Origin: Paradesertivirga sp036399495
GTDB taxonomy: Bacteria; Bacteroidota; Bacteroidia; Sphingobacteriales; Sphingobacteriaceae
Reading direction: 5' to 3'
Length of the DNA stretch: 64,000 nucleotides
Assembly (NCBI GenBank): GCA_036399495.1
Contig: DASWMZ010000011.1
Coordinates: forward strand, 1 to 64,000
Of this stretch, positions 55,301 through 62,502 are shown one piece after another; within the stretch, counting starts at the first letter, position 1; each line of letters begins with the position of its first letter. The position numbers and the translations under genes were made by a program. The notes below the pieces were generated by a model. The model was not told where the DNA came from. It saw only the letters and a list, made by a program, of their open reading frames with translations, and did not search any database.

Positions 55301-56676
55301 AACTCCATTACTGGTAAAACTATTTTAGCTCCAGTTATTAAGGGCGAAAAAATATTTTTTTGAGTAAGATCGAATGCAAAAGAACTTATAATTAAAATGT
55401 TGTCTTTCTCATTTATCGCAAACTCCTTAATATACCACTGCAGCAAGTTGACTATGCTTTTATGATAAACCCCAGCTCCTTTTGGTTTTCCGGTAGAACC
55501 GGATGTGTAGATTACATAGGCTAAATGCTCCGGCTTGATAACCGCTTTTAGATTTGTTGATGACTGTTTATTTATTTCAAGCAAATCCTCACGGATATCT
55601 ATCAAAGATGCCTGTTCGACCATTGAAAAATTGCTTTTCCGGTTTCCCAACATTAGGGATGCATTGATATCTTCGAGCATGTGCCTTATTCGATCTTCCG
55701 GATATTTAGGGTCAATAGGCACGTAGGTAGCACCCGCTTTTAAAATCCCCAGAATACCTGCAATCATTTCCGGCGAGCGTTCCATACATATTGGAACTAA
55801 GGCACCGGCAATTAACCCTTTAGCAGTTAAATAATTGGCTAGTTTGTTCGCTTGTTCGTTAAGCGATTTGTAGGTTATTTTATTATCGCCAAAAACTACC
55901 GCAATAGCATTTGGACTTTTAGAAACCTGTTCTTCGAATAATTCGATTACATTTTTGGCAGGATTATATTCTGATTTAGTATTGTTGAAAGCAACAAGTA
56001 AATCATGTTCCTCCTGGCTGCTTAAGAGTTTTAGAGTGTCAATACTTATTTTTGGTTGCTCAATAACTGAATTCAGAAGTGCAATAAAATTGTCCAACAT
56101 CCGGGAAATTGTCTGCTCATTATATAAACCGGGCGAATATTTAATAGATCCCTTAAGTTCAGAACCCTCAGGCATTAGATGAATTAAAAATTCATTGTAG
56201 GTTAAAGCGTGGCTAATTAAATTTTGATGATTTGCAAGATCGTCCTTAGATAAAGTATCATCTTCAAGATGAAGAATAAACTGATTGATTTTGTTAAAAC
56301 AAACGTTAGAACTGTTTTCAGTACTTGGATCTAAATTTTGAGATAAAGAATTACAATTTCCGAAGACCGTTTCAAAAGTGGTATGTACTTTTTGTAAGAG
56401 TTCTGTAAAGGAAATATTGCCTTCAAATACGGTTCGTAACGGAAGGGAATTTGTGCTTGAAATTGTACTTATGCTAATATCGAACTGTCCGCTATATCTA
56501 TATAGAAGCACTTTAAATGCCGCCAATAAGGTAACTAAAAGTGTAGTATTATTTTCACGGCTTAAAGTAAGTAGCCCTTGTGTTGTATAGCCATTAATAA
56601 CTAAACTAATAGCTTCTCTGTTAGAGTTAGTCACTTGTTTATTTTCATAACCAGTAGGGAGAATCAAAGGAACCAA
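49378..56676 (-). CDS. Hybrid NRPS-PKS with aminotransferase (partial C-A-PCP-KS-AT-ACP-AMT)
   Basis: This 2432-residue synthetase contains, in order: C-terminal half of a condensation domain only (1-220, no HHxxxDG); adenylation (about 235-735, IYTSGSTGKPKG at 389-400); carrier with Ser786 in ECGGNSL; ketosynthase (about 843-1265, Cys1014 in SACSTS, His1150, His1189); acyltransferase (about 1363-1665, Ser1460 in GHSIGE, HAFHS at 1556-1560, the malonyl type); ACP with Ser1778 in EIGLDSLL; and class III PLP aminotransferase (about 1955-2370, Lys2211 in TYGKVIGGG). There is no KR, DH or ER. The layout after KS matches the KS-AT-ACP-AMT block of microcystin and iturin-type synthetases. The start is TTG 56676; an in-frame stop lies a few codons upstream and no ATG exists before residue 168. 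Confidence 0.93.
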   Translation of the reverse strand: MVPLILPTGYENKQVTNSNREAISLVINGYTTQGLLTLSRENNTTLLVTLLAAFKVLLYRYSGQFDISISTISSTNSLPLRTVFEGNISFTELLQKVHTTFETVFGNCNSLSQNLDPSTENSSNVCFNKINQFILHLEDDTLSKDDLANHQNLISHALTYNEFLIHLMPEGSELKGSIKYSPGLYNEQTISRMLDNFIALLNSVIEQPKISIDTLKLLSSQEEHDLLVAFNNTKSEYNPAKNVIELFEEQVSKSPNAIAVVFGDNKITYKSLNEQANKLANYLTAKGLIAGALVPICMERSPEMIAGILGILKAGATYVPIDPKYPEDRIRHMLEDINASLMLGNRKSNFSMVEQASLIDIREDLLEINKQSSTNLKAVIKPEHLAYVIYTSGSTGKPKGAGVYHKSIVNLLQWYIKEFAINEKDNILIISSFAFDLTQKNIFSPLITGAKIVLPVMEFYDNNLIVDCIRDNEVSFINCAPNAFYPIVEHPEALPKIKSLRLSILGGEPIHLSRLEKWTLSETFNCEIINSYGPTECTDIASFYRIKIPQNYINKTIPIGKPNDNVRLYVLNAALQVQPVNVAGELYIGGDGVGAGYIKDAQLTAEKFIPDPFSTEAGARLYKTGDWACRLPDGNVEYLGRIDHQVKVRGYRIELGEIESVLQTCHFVKQCVVVAKADTTGSNNLIAYVVSEGIFNKPAITGFLQSKLPDYMIPSVFIELAEIPLTGNGKVDRAALPNPFHHRLTDALYVAPKSQTELNVATIWKEVLSIDKIGVNDNFFECGGNSLNAVRIVAAMKEAHQYQLPVIKLYQYPTIKGLAAYFDGAKRNVFNIDTRNKPALAVTDIAVIGMAGRFPGAETIDELWDILKDGRETISFFSEEELDSSIPEHLRNDPDYIKARGVIKNAQYFDAAFFGLNPKLAEVMDPQQRVFLEIAWEVLEGSGYLPQHYAGNIGVYAGCGNNTYYLNNVLKNEKILNQVGDFRAMTVNEKDYISSRTSYQLNLKGPSVSVYSACSTSLLAITQAVDAIRNGQCDVAIAGGASVTAPINSGHLYQEGSMMSSDGHCRSFDADAKGTMFSDGAGVVLLKSLEEAIRDGDRIYSVIKGIGVNNDGSDKGSFTGPSTEGQAYAISKAINDAGIEPSSITYIEAHGTATPIGDPIEIEGLKVAFGNQAANQYCAIGSIKSNMGHLTAAAGVAGLIKATLALVYKKIPASTGYKTPNPHIDFINSPFYVNSTLADWSSNSLRRAGVSSFGIGGTNVHVILEEYLEENAPEQISESSFQLVTWSAKSERSLGAYAEKLAACIDQHPEINLADAAYTLQTTRAPFYCRAFTIADSSNTLKTALRNNGQPFEVKTLTETPQEIVFMFPGQGSQYLNMGRDLYENQTVFRNAIDECAELLLPYLTTDIRHVIYPDINDSAATNLLKDTRFTQPALFVTEYALAKLWMSWGIQPSILCGHSIGEFVAAHFAGVFSLADGLKLIAIRGRMVSELPQGQMLSVRTDVEALTAILPNDLSIAAVNSARLCVVAGEEQAITAFILVLEKKEIAYSLLHTSHAFHSNMMNPIIEDFKKVVSETALSFPKKPVMSTVTGTWLSDAQATDPDYWAQHLRLTVRFSDAVKCILENETVLFLEAGPGNVTSILVRQQTGTAKVVAVSSLEKNKAHSSETQSILKAVGQLYINGIEPNWEAFYEGQIRKKINLPLYAFDRKYCWVEPAESPAKNLAIQERAGKRIPEENKAMNNDILIQRVKEIIEETSGIEIADLKPNLNFLEIGLDSLLLTQVASTFKKKFSLPFTFRQLLEETCTIELVAAYIEKNSDPVGMRDLQVQPTQSTFEPQALPILSNYSVVPNGNIALDMIAQQLQLLAKQVSLIQGGNPLGSTTPSIQNNQSLLDKIAVSPASTNDLTPEEAIEIKKPFGATAHIDRQVTELTSKQYAFLTELTLSYNKKTEKSKKYAQEHRTYMADPRVVSGFKPLTKEIVYPIVINRSKGSRLWDLDGNEYIDILNGFGSNMFGYQPDVLTNALHDQVERGFEVGPQHELAGEVSKLICEFTGCDRAALCSTGSEAVLGAMRIARTITGRSLIIAFTGSYHGIVDEVLVRGTKKLKSFPAASGIMPEAVQNMLILDYGTEESLQIIKSRSNELAAVLVEPVQSRRPEFVPLDFLKKVREITTEASVALIFDEVITGFRMHPGGAQALFGIKADIATYGKVIGGGLPIGVIAGKKEFMDALDGGFWQYGDTSFPEVGVTYFAGTFVRHPLALASARAALQYMKDRGPGLQEELNKKGEEIATKLNAEFKKRGLPFFVAQFGSLWKIKFHEDIPYKELLFTLMRHKGVHVCDGFPCFMTEAHTPEEINLVIKLFIESADEMIEAGFFKQVSGDKEQAAINHPYDLNTPPANGARLGRDKNGNPAWFIANPEKPGSYLQVQAR

Positions 56677-57072
56677 GTCATTAAAATTTTAATCACAATT
56701 GGATTGTGTGTTACGGATGTTCGGACATTTCGAATTAACTCAAATTAATGTAAGATTTTTAATAAGGCATATTCGAATCGTATGCTTAGTTTCTATTTTA
56801 AATTAAGATAAATTCAAGCTATTTGGAACTAATACGAGTATATCAATTAGGAGTTACATTTTAGTAAGTCGAATACCAACCATCACTCTGATTTTTTAAG
56901 ATATGTTACATTGAAACTCCATATCTCGAAAAAAGTGTTTTTATTTTGGAACCTGTATTATCTAATTTACATAGCAAAGTTTCTAATCCGATGCCTGAAG
57001 AGGACTTTAAACTTCTTCTGGAACAGTCGCGGGAGCGACGCAAACTGTCATTGCTGTACAGAGTTCAATTCA
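56677..57072. other. Region upstream of the synthetase operon
   Basis: About 400 AT-rich bases that should hold the operon promoter on the minus strand. On the plus strand a short coding-like piece reads NPMPEEDFKLLLEQSRERR near 56989-57045; I cannot place it, and it may be part of the decayed gene that follows. Confidence 0.45.
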
Positions 57073-57466
57073 GTTGGTGCTTTAAAAGAATCAGAAAACA
57101 TAAGCTTCTTCAAAGGGGAATTACTGACCGACAAGAATAATATACTTGAACAGCAAGGGAATTTAAAGTCTGACAGGATTATTAATTTACCAATGTAAAT
57201 GACAATGAAAAAGTAAAAGAGGTTTGAAATCATACGTCTTGGAAGCGATAGCGATTGAAGAAAGCGGAAAAAAGTAGAGTTTAAGAAAAACCCTGAACAA
57301 TTACAGACGTATTACAAGAGGTATTTAAAGGTAATCCGGATTTTAAAAAAGCTTTCACGCCTTGACGCCCGGACGACAAAGGGGCTGTGTCATTCAGTTT
57401 CCACAACCCAAACAATCACAAACAAGACTTGGAAGAATTGAGAAATACCAAAGACTAAATTTTTAA
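57073..57466 (+). pseudogene. YdeI/OmpD-associated family (DUF1801-type) pseudogene
   Basis: Pieces in different frames together read through the family: GALKESENISFFKGELLTDK ('FFKG' motif), then NVNDNEKVKEV, SYVLEAIAIEESGKK, VEFKKNPEQ, VLQEVFKGNPDFKKAF, and finally LTPGRQRGCVIQF with PKQSQTRLGRIEKY ending at TAA 57464-57466. The LTPGRQRG-PKQSxTRxxRIEKy ending is the hallmark of YdeI-like cytoplasmic proteins. At least three frameshifts and internal stops prevent expression. Proteins of this family have been linked to peptide-antibiotic tolerance in enterobacteria, but this copy is dead. Confidence 0.65.
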
Positions 57467-57481
57467 AGGTATAGCACTAAA

Positions 57482-57658
57482 TTTCAAATAATCCTGGCTC
57501 ATAACCATCCATCAGGAAACCTTAAACCAAGTGAAGCAGACAGGCAATTAACTAATAAGCTGACTCAGGCAGGAAAGTTACTGGATATCTCAGTATTGGA
57601 TCATCTGATCATTACAGCAGATGAGTATTTCTCATTTGCTGATGAGGGACTAATCTAG
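57482..57658 (+). pseudogene. C-terminal fragment of a RadC/JAB-domain protein
   Basis: The open frame of 58 residues reads FQIILAHNHPSGNLKPSEAD then RQLTNKLTQAGKLLDISVLD and DHLIITADEYFSFADEGLI before TAG 57656-57658. AHNHPSG-x3-PSxxD is the metal-binding motif of the RadC (JAMM/MPN) domain, and the D-H-x-I-I end is also typical. The N-terminal two thirds of the gene are missing, so it is a remnant. RadC-like genes are frequent passengers of genomic islands and conjugative elements in Bacteroidota, which fits the neighbourhood. Confidence 0.8.
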
Positions 57659-57664
57659 TCCCTT

Positions 57665-58048
57665 TCAACGGAGTTTATAAGGGCGGTTAAAAGCCTTTTG
57701 CTTTACTTTGAAGTATTCAGCAAGCTTCCTGATTACTTCTTTAGACAATCCTTTTTTATAGTTTAAGATATCAGAGACATAACCTTTGCTGATATCAAGG
57801 ATAGTGGTTAAATCCTGAGGTTTCATGTGATGGTCCTCCATAAATGAGCGAAGCATCACAATGGGATCAGTATACTGAAAGGTATTGTGGACCTCATCGT
57901 ATTTCTCAACTAACAGCGTAAGCAAGTCGATTTCATCTTGTACTTGTTGGTTATGGTCTTCGCTTAATAACCTTTCCAGTTAATCGCAGTATTCGTTATA
58001 CTGGTCTTTGTTCTTTATTACGGTATATTTAATTGCTGTAGTTACCAT
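57665..58048 (-). pseudogene. higA: HigA-like antitoxin gene with an in-frame stop codon
   Basis: Reading from ATG 58048, the frame gives MVTTAIKYTVIKNKDQYNEY, CD, a TAA stop (57980-57982), then LERLLSEDHNQQVQDEIDLL and TLLVEKYDE, ending in a Cro/C1-type HTH (MKPQDLTTILDISKGYVSDI, LNYKKGLSKEVIRKLAEYF). Ignoring the stop, the product is 127 residues, the usual HigA length, so the TAA looks like one base change from a Lys codon. The downstream 86 residues could still be made from TTG 57925 and would keep the HTH. It overlaps the toxin remnant in the same frame. Confidence 0.7.
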
Positions 58049-58252
58049 GGTCAATAGATATAAATTGTACTGTTCACCTTGTTTGCAAATCTTATTATAC
58101 TCAGCATGGGTCCACATCCAGCAAACAAACAACTGAGCTTGTTTTGCTCCGAATACGTACTTGCAAATCATCCTGAAATTATTCCCGCCAATATCAAAAA
58201 TTACCCGGTTGCTGCTTTTTCCTAAAAGGTCGGCAATGTTGAAGGTTTCCAA
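57980..58252 (-). pseudogene. higB: HigB-like toxin remnant, truncated and frameshifted
   Basis: This 90-residue frame contains NRVIFDIGGNNFRMICKYVF, QLFVCWMWTHAEYNKIC, the core of HigB mRNA interferases. The N-terminal third of the family is missing; the frame begins exactly where the recombinase fragment starts on the other strand. Near EQYNLYLL the frame slides into the antitoxin's: in an alternative frame the toxin would end IYIY-stop just before the antitoxin ATG 58048. So the 3' end carries a one-base frameshift. Order toxin then antitoxin is as in higBA. It is probably inactive. Confidence 0.7.
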
Positions 58253-58258
58253 AGTTGG

Positions 58259-58999
58259 ATGAAACTTAAAAAGCGGTCAAACGCCACCATCGGGATGTAC
58301 CTCCGTGCATTAAGAGCAGTCTTTAACCAAGATATTGCCTGTGGGGATGTTTCTGTGCAGCTTTATCCCTTCAAGAAAGGAAAATATAAAATTCCGACTG
58401 GTAAGAACATCAAAAAATCACTTAACAAAGCCGATCTGAGGATACTATACACCACAGAAGTTCCTGAGGGCAGCGAAATGGAAAAGGCAAGAGCCTTTTG
58501 GTTTTTTAGCTACCAGTGTAATGGAATGAATTTTAGAGATATTGCGGAGCTCAAGTATAAACAGGTATCCGGAAAGTCGTTTTCTTCATTCGCCGAAAGA
58601 CGATGAATACCTCAAAAGATGATCCCCGCCTAATTGTGATCCCGCTGATGGAAACTATAAAGGCAACAATTGAAAGTACGAAAAATTTAAGAGGAACGGG
58701 GATCAGCATGTGTTTCCGATTTTCACGAATAGGATGGACGAGAACGAGAAGCTTAGGGCTAACCGTAACTTTATTCGTTTCGTGAATCAGTATATGAATA
58801 AATTAGCTAAGCTCGCCTGATTAGAAATTAATTTGTCAACCTATGTAGCAAGGCATACGTTCACTACGAGTGCCATTCATAGTGGAGCTTTTATGGAATT
58901 TGTTCAGGTAACCTTGGGGCATCATTCAATGTCTACTACTCAACATTATTGGGCAGGATTCGAGGATGAAGTAAAGAGAAGTTTGCTGAATCGCTGATG
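58259..58999 (+). pseudogene. Tyrosine recombinase (integrase) pseudogene
   Basis: Several frames joined end to end give the core-binding and catalytic parts of a Bacteroidota-type integrase: TIGMYLRALRAVFNQDI (58280-58330), FWFFSYQCNGMNFRDIAELK, then MNTSKDDPRLIVIPL, HVFPIF, NEKLRANRNFIRFVNQYMNK LAKLA with a stop, LSTYVARHTFTTSAIHSGA, and MEFVQVTLGHHSMSTTQHYW ending DEVKRSLLNR-stop near 58999. The RHTF box and the LGHHS...Y box with the catalytic Tyr are recognisable. At least two frameshifts and one stop inactivate it. It is also missing its N-terminus. It marks the degraded mobile region containing the synthetase genes. Confidence 0.85.
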
Positions 59000-59366
59000 A
59001 ATTTTTAAATCGATCGAAAGAAAAGTGAATAAAGAATCGTTTAATTTTATCATTTCGAATAAGAGTTACTAGAGCACTTAGCCAGCAGGAGAGGCCCCAG
59101 CGGGAAAGAAAATATCAACTTTTTTTGACGGTAGGATAGTTTTTTCTATTACCATTGCTGTTTTTCTAAAAATTTACCTGTGCTTTCGGAGTATAGGTTT
59201 TTTTGATATGTAGTGTATAATTCAAATTTCTCTTTAAGACTTATTAAGGTTTCCCAAAAACGACCGGTATACGTTACCTGCCAGGTTCAGGGAGTGGAGG
59301 AAAGCGAAGATTAGGTTTCGACTTATTTTCCAACATTTATTTGTCTCATTACAATTGGTAGTTCTC
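59000..59366. other. Intergenic remnant region
   Basis: About 370 bases between the recombinase relic and the small coiled-coil gene. I see no gene, RNA or clear terminator here. Confidence 0.5.
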
Positions 59367-59514
59367 TCACATTTTAATCTTCCCGGATAATTGGCGCAGT
59401 CTCTCTTCAAGGCGGCCAACCGCTTCAGCTAAATTCTGAATTTTCTTTAAAAGTCATAGCCGAATCTAATAAGGCTGGCTCTGGATTAGTACTTGTAAAT
59501 TCTGATGTCGTCAT
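59367..59514 (-). pseudogene. Small coiled-coil protein gene with a one-base frameshift
   Basis: ATG 59514 opens MTTSEFTSTNPEPALLDSAM then TFKENSEFS and stop. Removing one A from the run of four A after TTTAAAG gives TFKEIQNLAEAVGRLEERLR then QLSGKIKM and a stop at 59367-59369, a 48-residue protein ending in a regular amphipathic helix. The conserved-looking second half makes a natural gene likely, broken here by a single base or misread. It starts 28 nt after the PAS kinase stop on the same strand and may encode a small partner of that kinase. The family is not known to me. Confidence 0.45.
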
Positions 59515-59541
59515 ATCCACCAACACTTTCAGCCTTAAATC

Positions 59542-61479
59542 TTAATTAGTTTTATCTAAAGGCAAAGTAAACCAAAAGGTGCTACCTTCACCAGGTTCGC
59601 TTTCAAAACCAATTTTTCCACCTGCATTTTCAATAATTTCTTTCGAAATATACAGCCCCAATCCAAGGCTTAAGCCAGATCTTTCGTTTTGAGCCACCTG
59701 ATGAAAGCGAAGGAAAATATTATCTTTTTGCTCTTTTTGTATGCCAATCCCAAAGTCTTTTATACTACAAACCATGTCACCACCCCTCTTGATTACTGAA
59801 ATAATTACTTTATCCGCAGCCGGAGAATATTTTACTGCATTGGTAACCAAGTTTGTAATCACTTGTATCAACCTATCCTTATCTCCCTTTATGGCGATTG
59901 GAGGGTTTTCAGTGATTATTAACTTATGGGTTGCAGTAATTAGTTGCAAATCCTCCACGACTTCACCCAGAAGCAGTTGCATATTTATCTCAGACTCTTT
60001 TAAGTCGAATTTACCCGTATCTATCCTACTTAAATCCAGCAAGCCCCTGATAAGGGTTTCAAGTCTAAGAACCTGGGTGTCGAGTCGTTCTAAAAAGCTA
60101 AAATTGTCAGGGTTCTCTGTTCCGGAGAGTGAGCGCTTTAGCAATTGTGAATACGCTTTAATAGAGGTTACCGGTGTTTTCAGTTCATGACTGACCGTAC
60201 TAATAAATTCGTCCTTTTGCTTTTCAAGCTCTTTTCTTTCGGTAATATCAGTAACTGTTCCAATAATTCGTACTGGCTCGCCCTTCTCATTGTATGAGAC
60301 TTTACCTGTAGTATTCACCCATCTTATTACTTCATCCGCTCTTTTAATTCGGAAAGAATGATTAAGGATTCCGGTTGATATGCTTTCCTTGTAAGCTTTA
60401 TCTGCAGCAGGATAATCTTCAGGCAGCATATGTTGTTTAACCTTTTCAAGTGTCCAATCTTCCGAGTTGTCCTTATAGCCGTAAATCTGCGCGTGCTTTA
60501 ATGAACGAATGGTTTTTTCGGTGACCAAATCTGTATCAAATACTCCGGCTTCTACATTCTCCACTGCCAGATTCAACCGCTCTTCGCTTTCCTGAATCTT
60601 CTTTCTAAACAACACCTGATCTGTCACTTCATAGGCAAAAACCAATATCCCGTCTATGTTTCCATATTCATCACGCCTTGCCTGATATATGAAATTAAAA
60701 TAGTGATCAGCCTGGGGGCCACCGTCATACTCGGCCAGCGGCATAAATACTTCTTTGCCTTGGAAGCTTTCCCCTGTCTGATAAATGTGGTTCAGGATTT
60801 CTAAAATTCCCTGTGGAACAAGTTCAGGTAATCCCTCAGCAAAGGTTTTTCCCAAAAGGTCTCTTCCGGGGAAAATGCTCTGATACAGTGGATTGATAAA
60901 TTCAAAAATAAATTCCGGGCCACTATGAACGCAAATTATAGCGGGAGCTTCCATAAAAAGTCGTTCCAGTTTCAACTTTTCTGCCTGAGCCCTTTTCAAA
61001 GCTACCTCTAAAGCTTTTGTCTTGTCTGATATCTCATCCTTGGCTTTGCTCAGTTCCTGGTCACGTACTACTTCAATGGTAATATCTGTAGTAGTATGAA
61101 TAAGATAAGCAACATCTCCGTTCTCGTCGAAAATCGGCTCATTCACATTTCTCCAGTAACGTGTTTCCTGTTGCCCGGTGAGCGGCGATACAAGGTTATA
61201 TGCAAAGTGTGGCTGGATGTCTGTTGCCTTGTTATTAATGACACGATTAAAAGAGCTAATAACACTTAGCGGATCATTGGCGTCAGCGGTTCCGGGAAAT
61301 ATGTCAAACAAATTTCTTCCTAAAAGTTCTTCCCGTGTCTTATATGTGAACTCGAGGTATTTATCATTTACAGCAAGTATTGTGTAACACGGCGTGTTAA
61401 CCTTCAAAATCATGCATTGAGCAGATTTTTTAAAAAAGGTTTGAAATTGGGGGGTATTGTAAAATAAATCGCTGTCCAT
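59542..61479 (-). CDS. Soluble PAS histidine kinase
   Basis: This 645-residue cytoplasmic kinase starts at ATG 61479 (a GTG two codons upstream is possible). There are no membrane segments. Order: PAS 1 (about 8-135), coiled linker (about 138-170), PAS 2 (about 172-290), PAS 3 (about 297-415), HisKA with STVSHELKTPVTS, and HATPase with NLVTNAVKYS, KDFGIGI and LGLGLYIS. The first PAS has the RYWRNVNEPIFDENGDVAYL form common in Bacteroidota kinases where the signal is unknown. No regulator gene is adjacent. Its start lies back to back with the YbhB remnant, sharing the intergenic DNA. Confidence 0.88.
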   Translation of the reverse strand: MDSDLFYNTPQFQTFFKKSAQCMILKVNTPCYTILAVNDKYLEFTYKTREELLGRNLFDIFPGTADANDPLSVISSFNRVINNKATDIQPHFAYNLVSPLTGQQETRYWRNVNEPIFDENGDVAYLIHTTTDITIEVVRDQELSKAKDEISDKTKALEVALKRAQAEKLKLERLFMEAPAIICVHSGPEFIFEFINPLYQSIFPGRDLLGKTFAEGLPELVPQGILEILNHIYQTGESFQGKEVFMPLAEYDGGPQADHYFNFIYQARRDEYGNIDGILVFAYEVTDQVLFRKKIQESEERLNLAVENVEAGVFDTDLVTEKTIRSLKHAQIYGYKDNSEDWTLEKVKQHMLPEDYPAADKAYKESISTGILNHSFRIKRADEVIRWVNTTGKVSYNEKGEPVRIIGTVTDITERKELEKQKDEFISTVSHELKTPVTSIKAYSQLLKRSLSGTENPDNFSFLERLDTQVLRLETLIRGLLDLSRIDTGKFDLKESEINMQLLLGEVVEDLQLITATHKLIITENPPIAIKGDKDRLIQVITNLVTNAVKYSPAADKVIISVIKRGGDMVCSIKDFGIGIQKEQKDNIFLRFHQVAQNERSGLSLGLGLYISKEIIENAGGKIGFESEPGEGSTFWFTLPLDKTN

Positions 61480-61559
61480 GCTCACAAAACAAATATATAA
61501 AATTGGTAAAGTAGCTATAAGGATACTTTGTTCTTCAGGTATTGTTTTTATCGATCAGC

Positions 61560-62247
61560 AGCTTCTAGTGATAGTTATGAAGAAGTATCTCGTTCTAAAA
61601 AACGACCGTTTTTTAAACTACATAAGATGCCCTAATGTACTAGCCTCGGCGTTCCATAGCTTTTTCATTGCAACTATCACAAATCCCATAAACAGCAAAT
61701 TGATCGAAGAGATGGTAAAGCCATCCGGTATTGAAAGTTTAGGCAAGGAAAAGTTCTCGCTTACTTTCGTTGCAAGCATCGCAAGTTCACAGACGACCGC
61801 CAGCCTAAATCTCAGCAGCTCTGTTTTTCAAGAAGGCAAGCCCATACCGGCTAAATATACCTGCGGAAGCTCTAATGTGTCACCACCACTTACTTGGAGT
61901 GGATTCCCCAAAAACACGAAAAGTTTTGCGATAATTATGGACGACCGAGACGCTCCAATGGGTACATGGGTTCATTGGTAATTTATAATATACCAGGCAC
62001 ATTCAACACTTTGGAGGACAAAATATAGTATTGAAGACATTAATGCACTGACGGCCTTAACAGTTGGAACCAGGAAGGGTATAGAGGCCCTAGCCCACCA
62101 AATGGAATGCACCGGTATGAATTCAACTTGTATGCTTTAGATACAAATTTAGAACGCACCGAGGGTATGACTAAAACTAAGCTTTTGGAGGTGATGAAAG
62201 GGCATGTACTTAGTCAGACCATATTAATGGGGACTTTTAGTAGATGA
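61560..62247 (+). pseudogene. YbhB/PEBP-family protein pseudogene
   Basis: Frames joined in order read LSSSVFQEGKPIPAKYTCGS, NVSPPLTWSGFPKNTKSFAI, IMDDRDAPMGTWVHW, then VIYNIPGTFNTLED after a frameshift at about 61980, LTALTVGT, the frame-shifted equivalent of GPSPPNGMHRYEFNLYALD, and finally EGMTKTKLLEVMKGHVLSQT ending MGTFSR-stop at 62247. SPPLxW, DDPDAP-like DDRDAP and GPxPPxGxHRY are the phosphatidylethanolamine-binding-protein motifs. Three or more frameshifts make the gene non-functional. The N-terminal start cannot be fixed; the region before 61790 looks scrambled as well. Confidence 0.8.
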
Positions 62248-62502
62248 TAAAACAGGATAAGCCGGTAATTATTAGCTACCCCAAAGAAGTACTACACTAT
62301 AGCGCAGAAATCGAAATTTGGTATCGAATCTTTTTGAGAGTCCACTATATGAAACATGCCGAATAATTCTTAATGTCTATTCGAACTCCATTCTTATTCA
62401 TTGTAGGTGTCTCACAAAACGATTGTTAATGTACCTATAAGTTGGAGTTACACTAATTTAATATCTTTTTTGCTGCTCCACGACCCTCGCGCTAGCAAGG
62501 GA

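Noticed and set aside
59234..59419. 61-residue minus-strand frame
   Set aside because: It runs across the frameshifted small coiled-coil gene in a different frame and has no coding character of its own.
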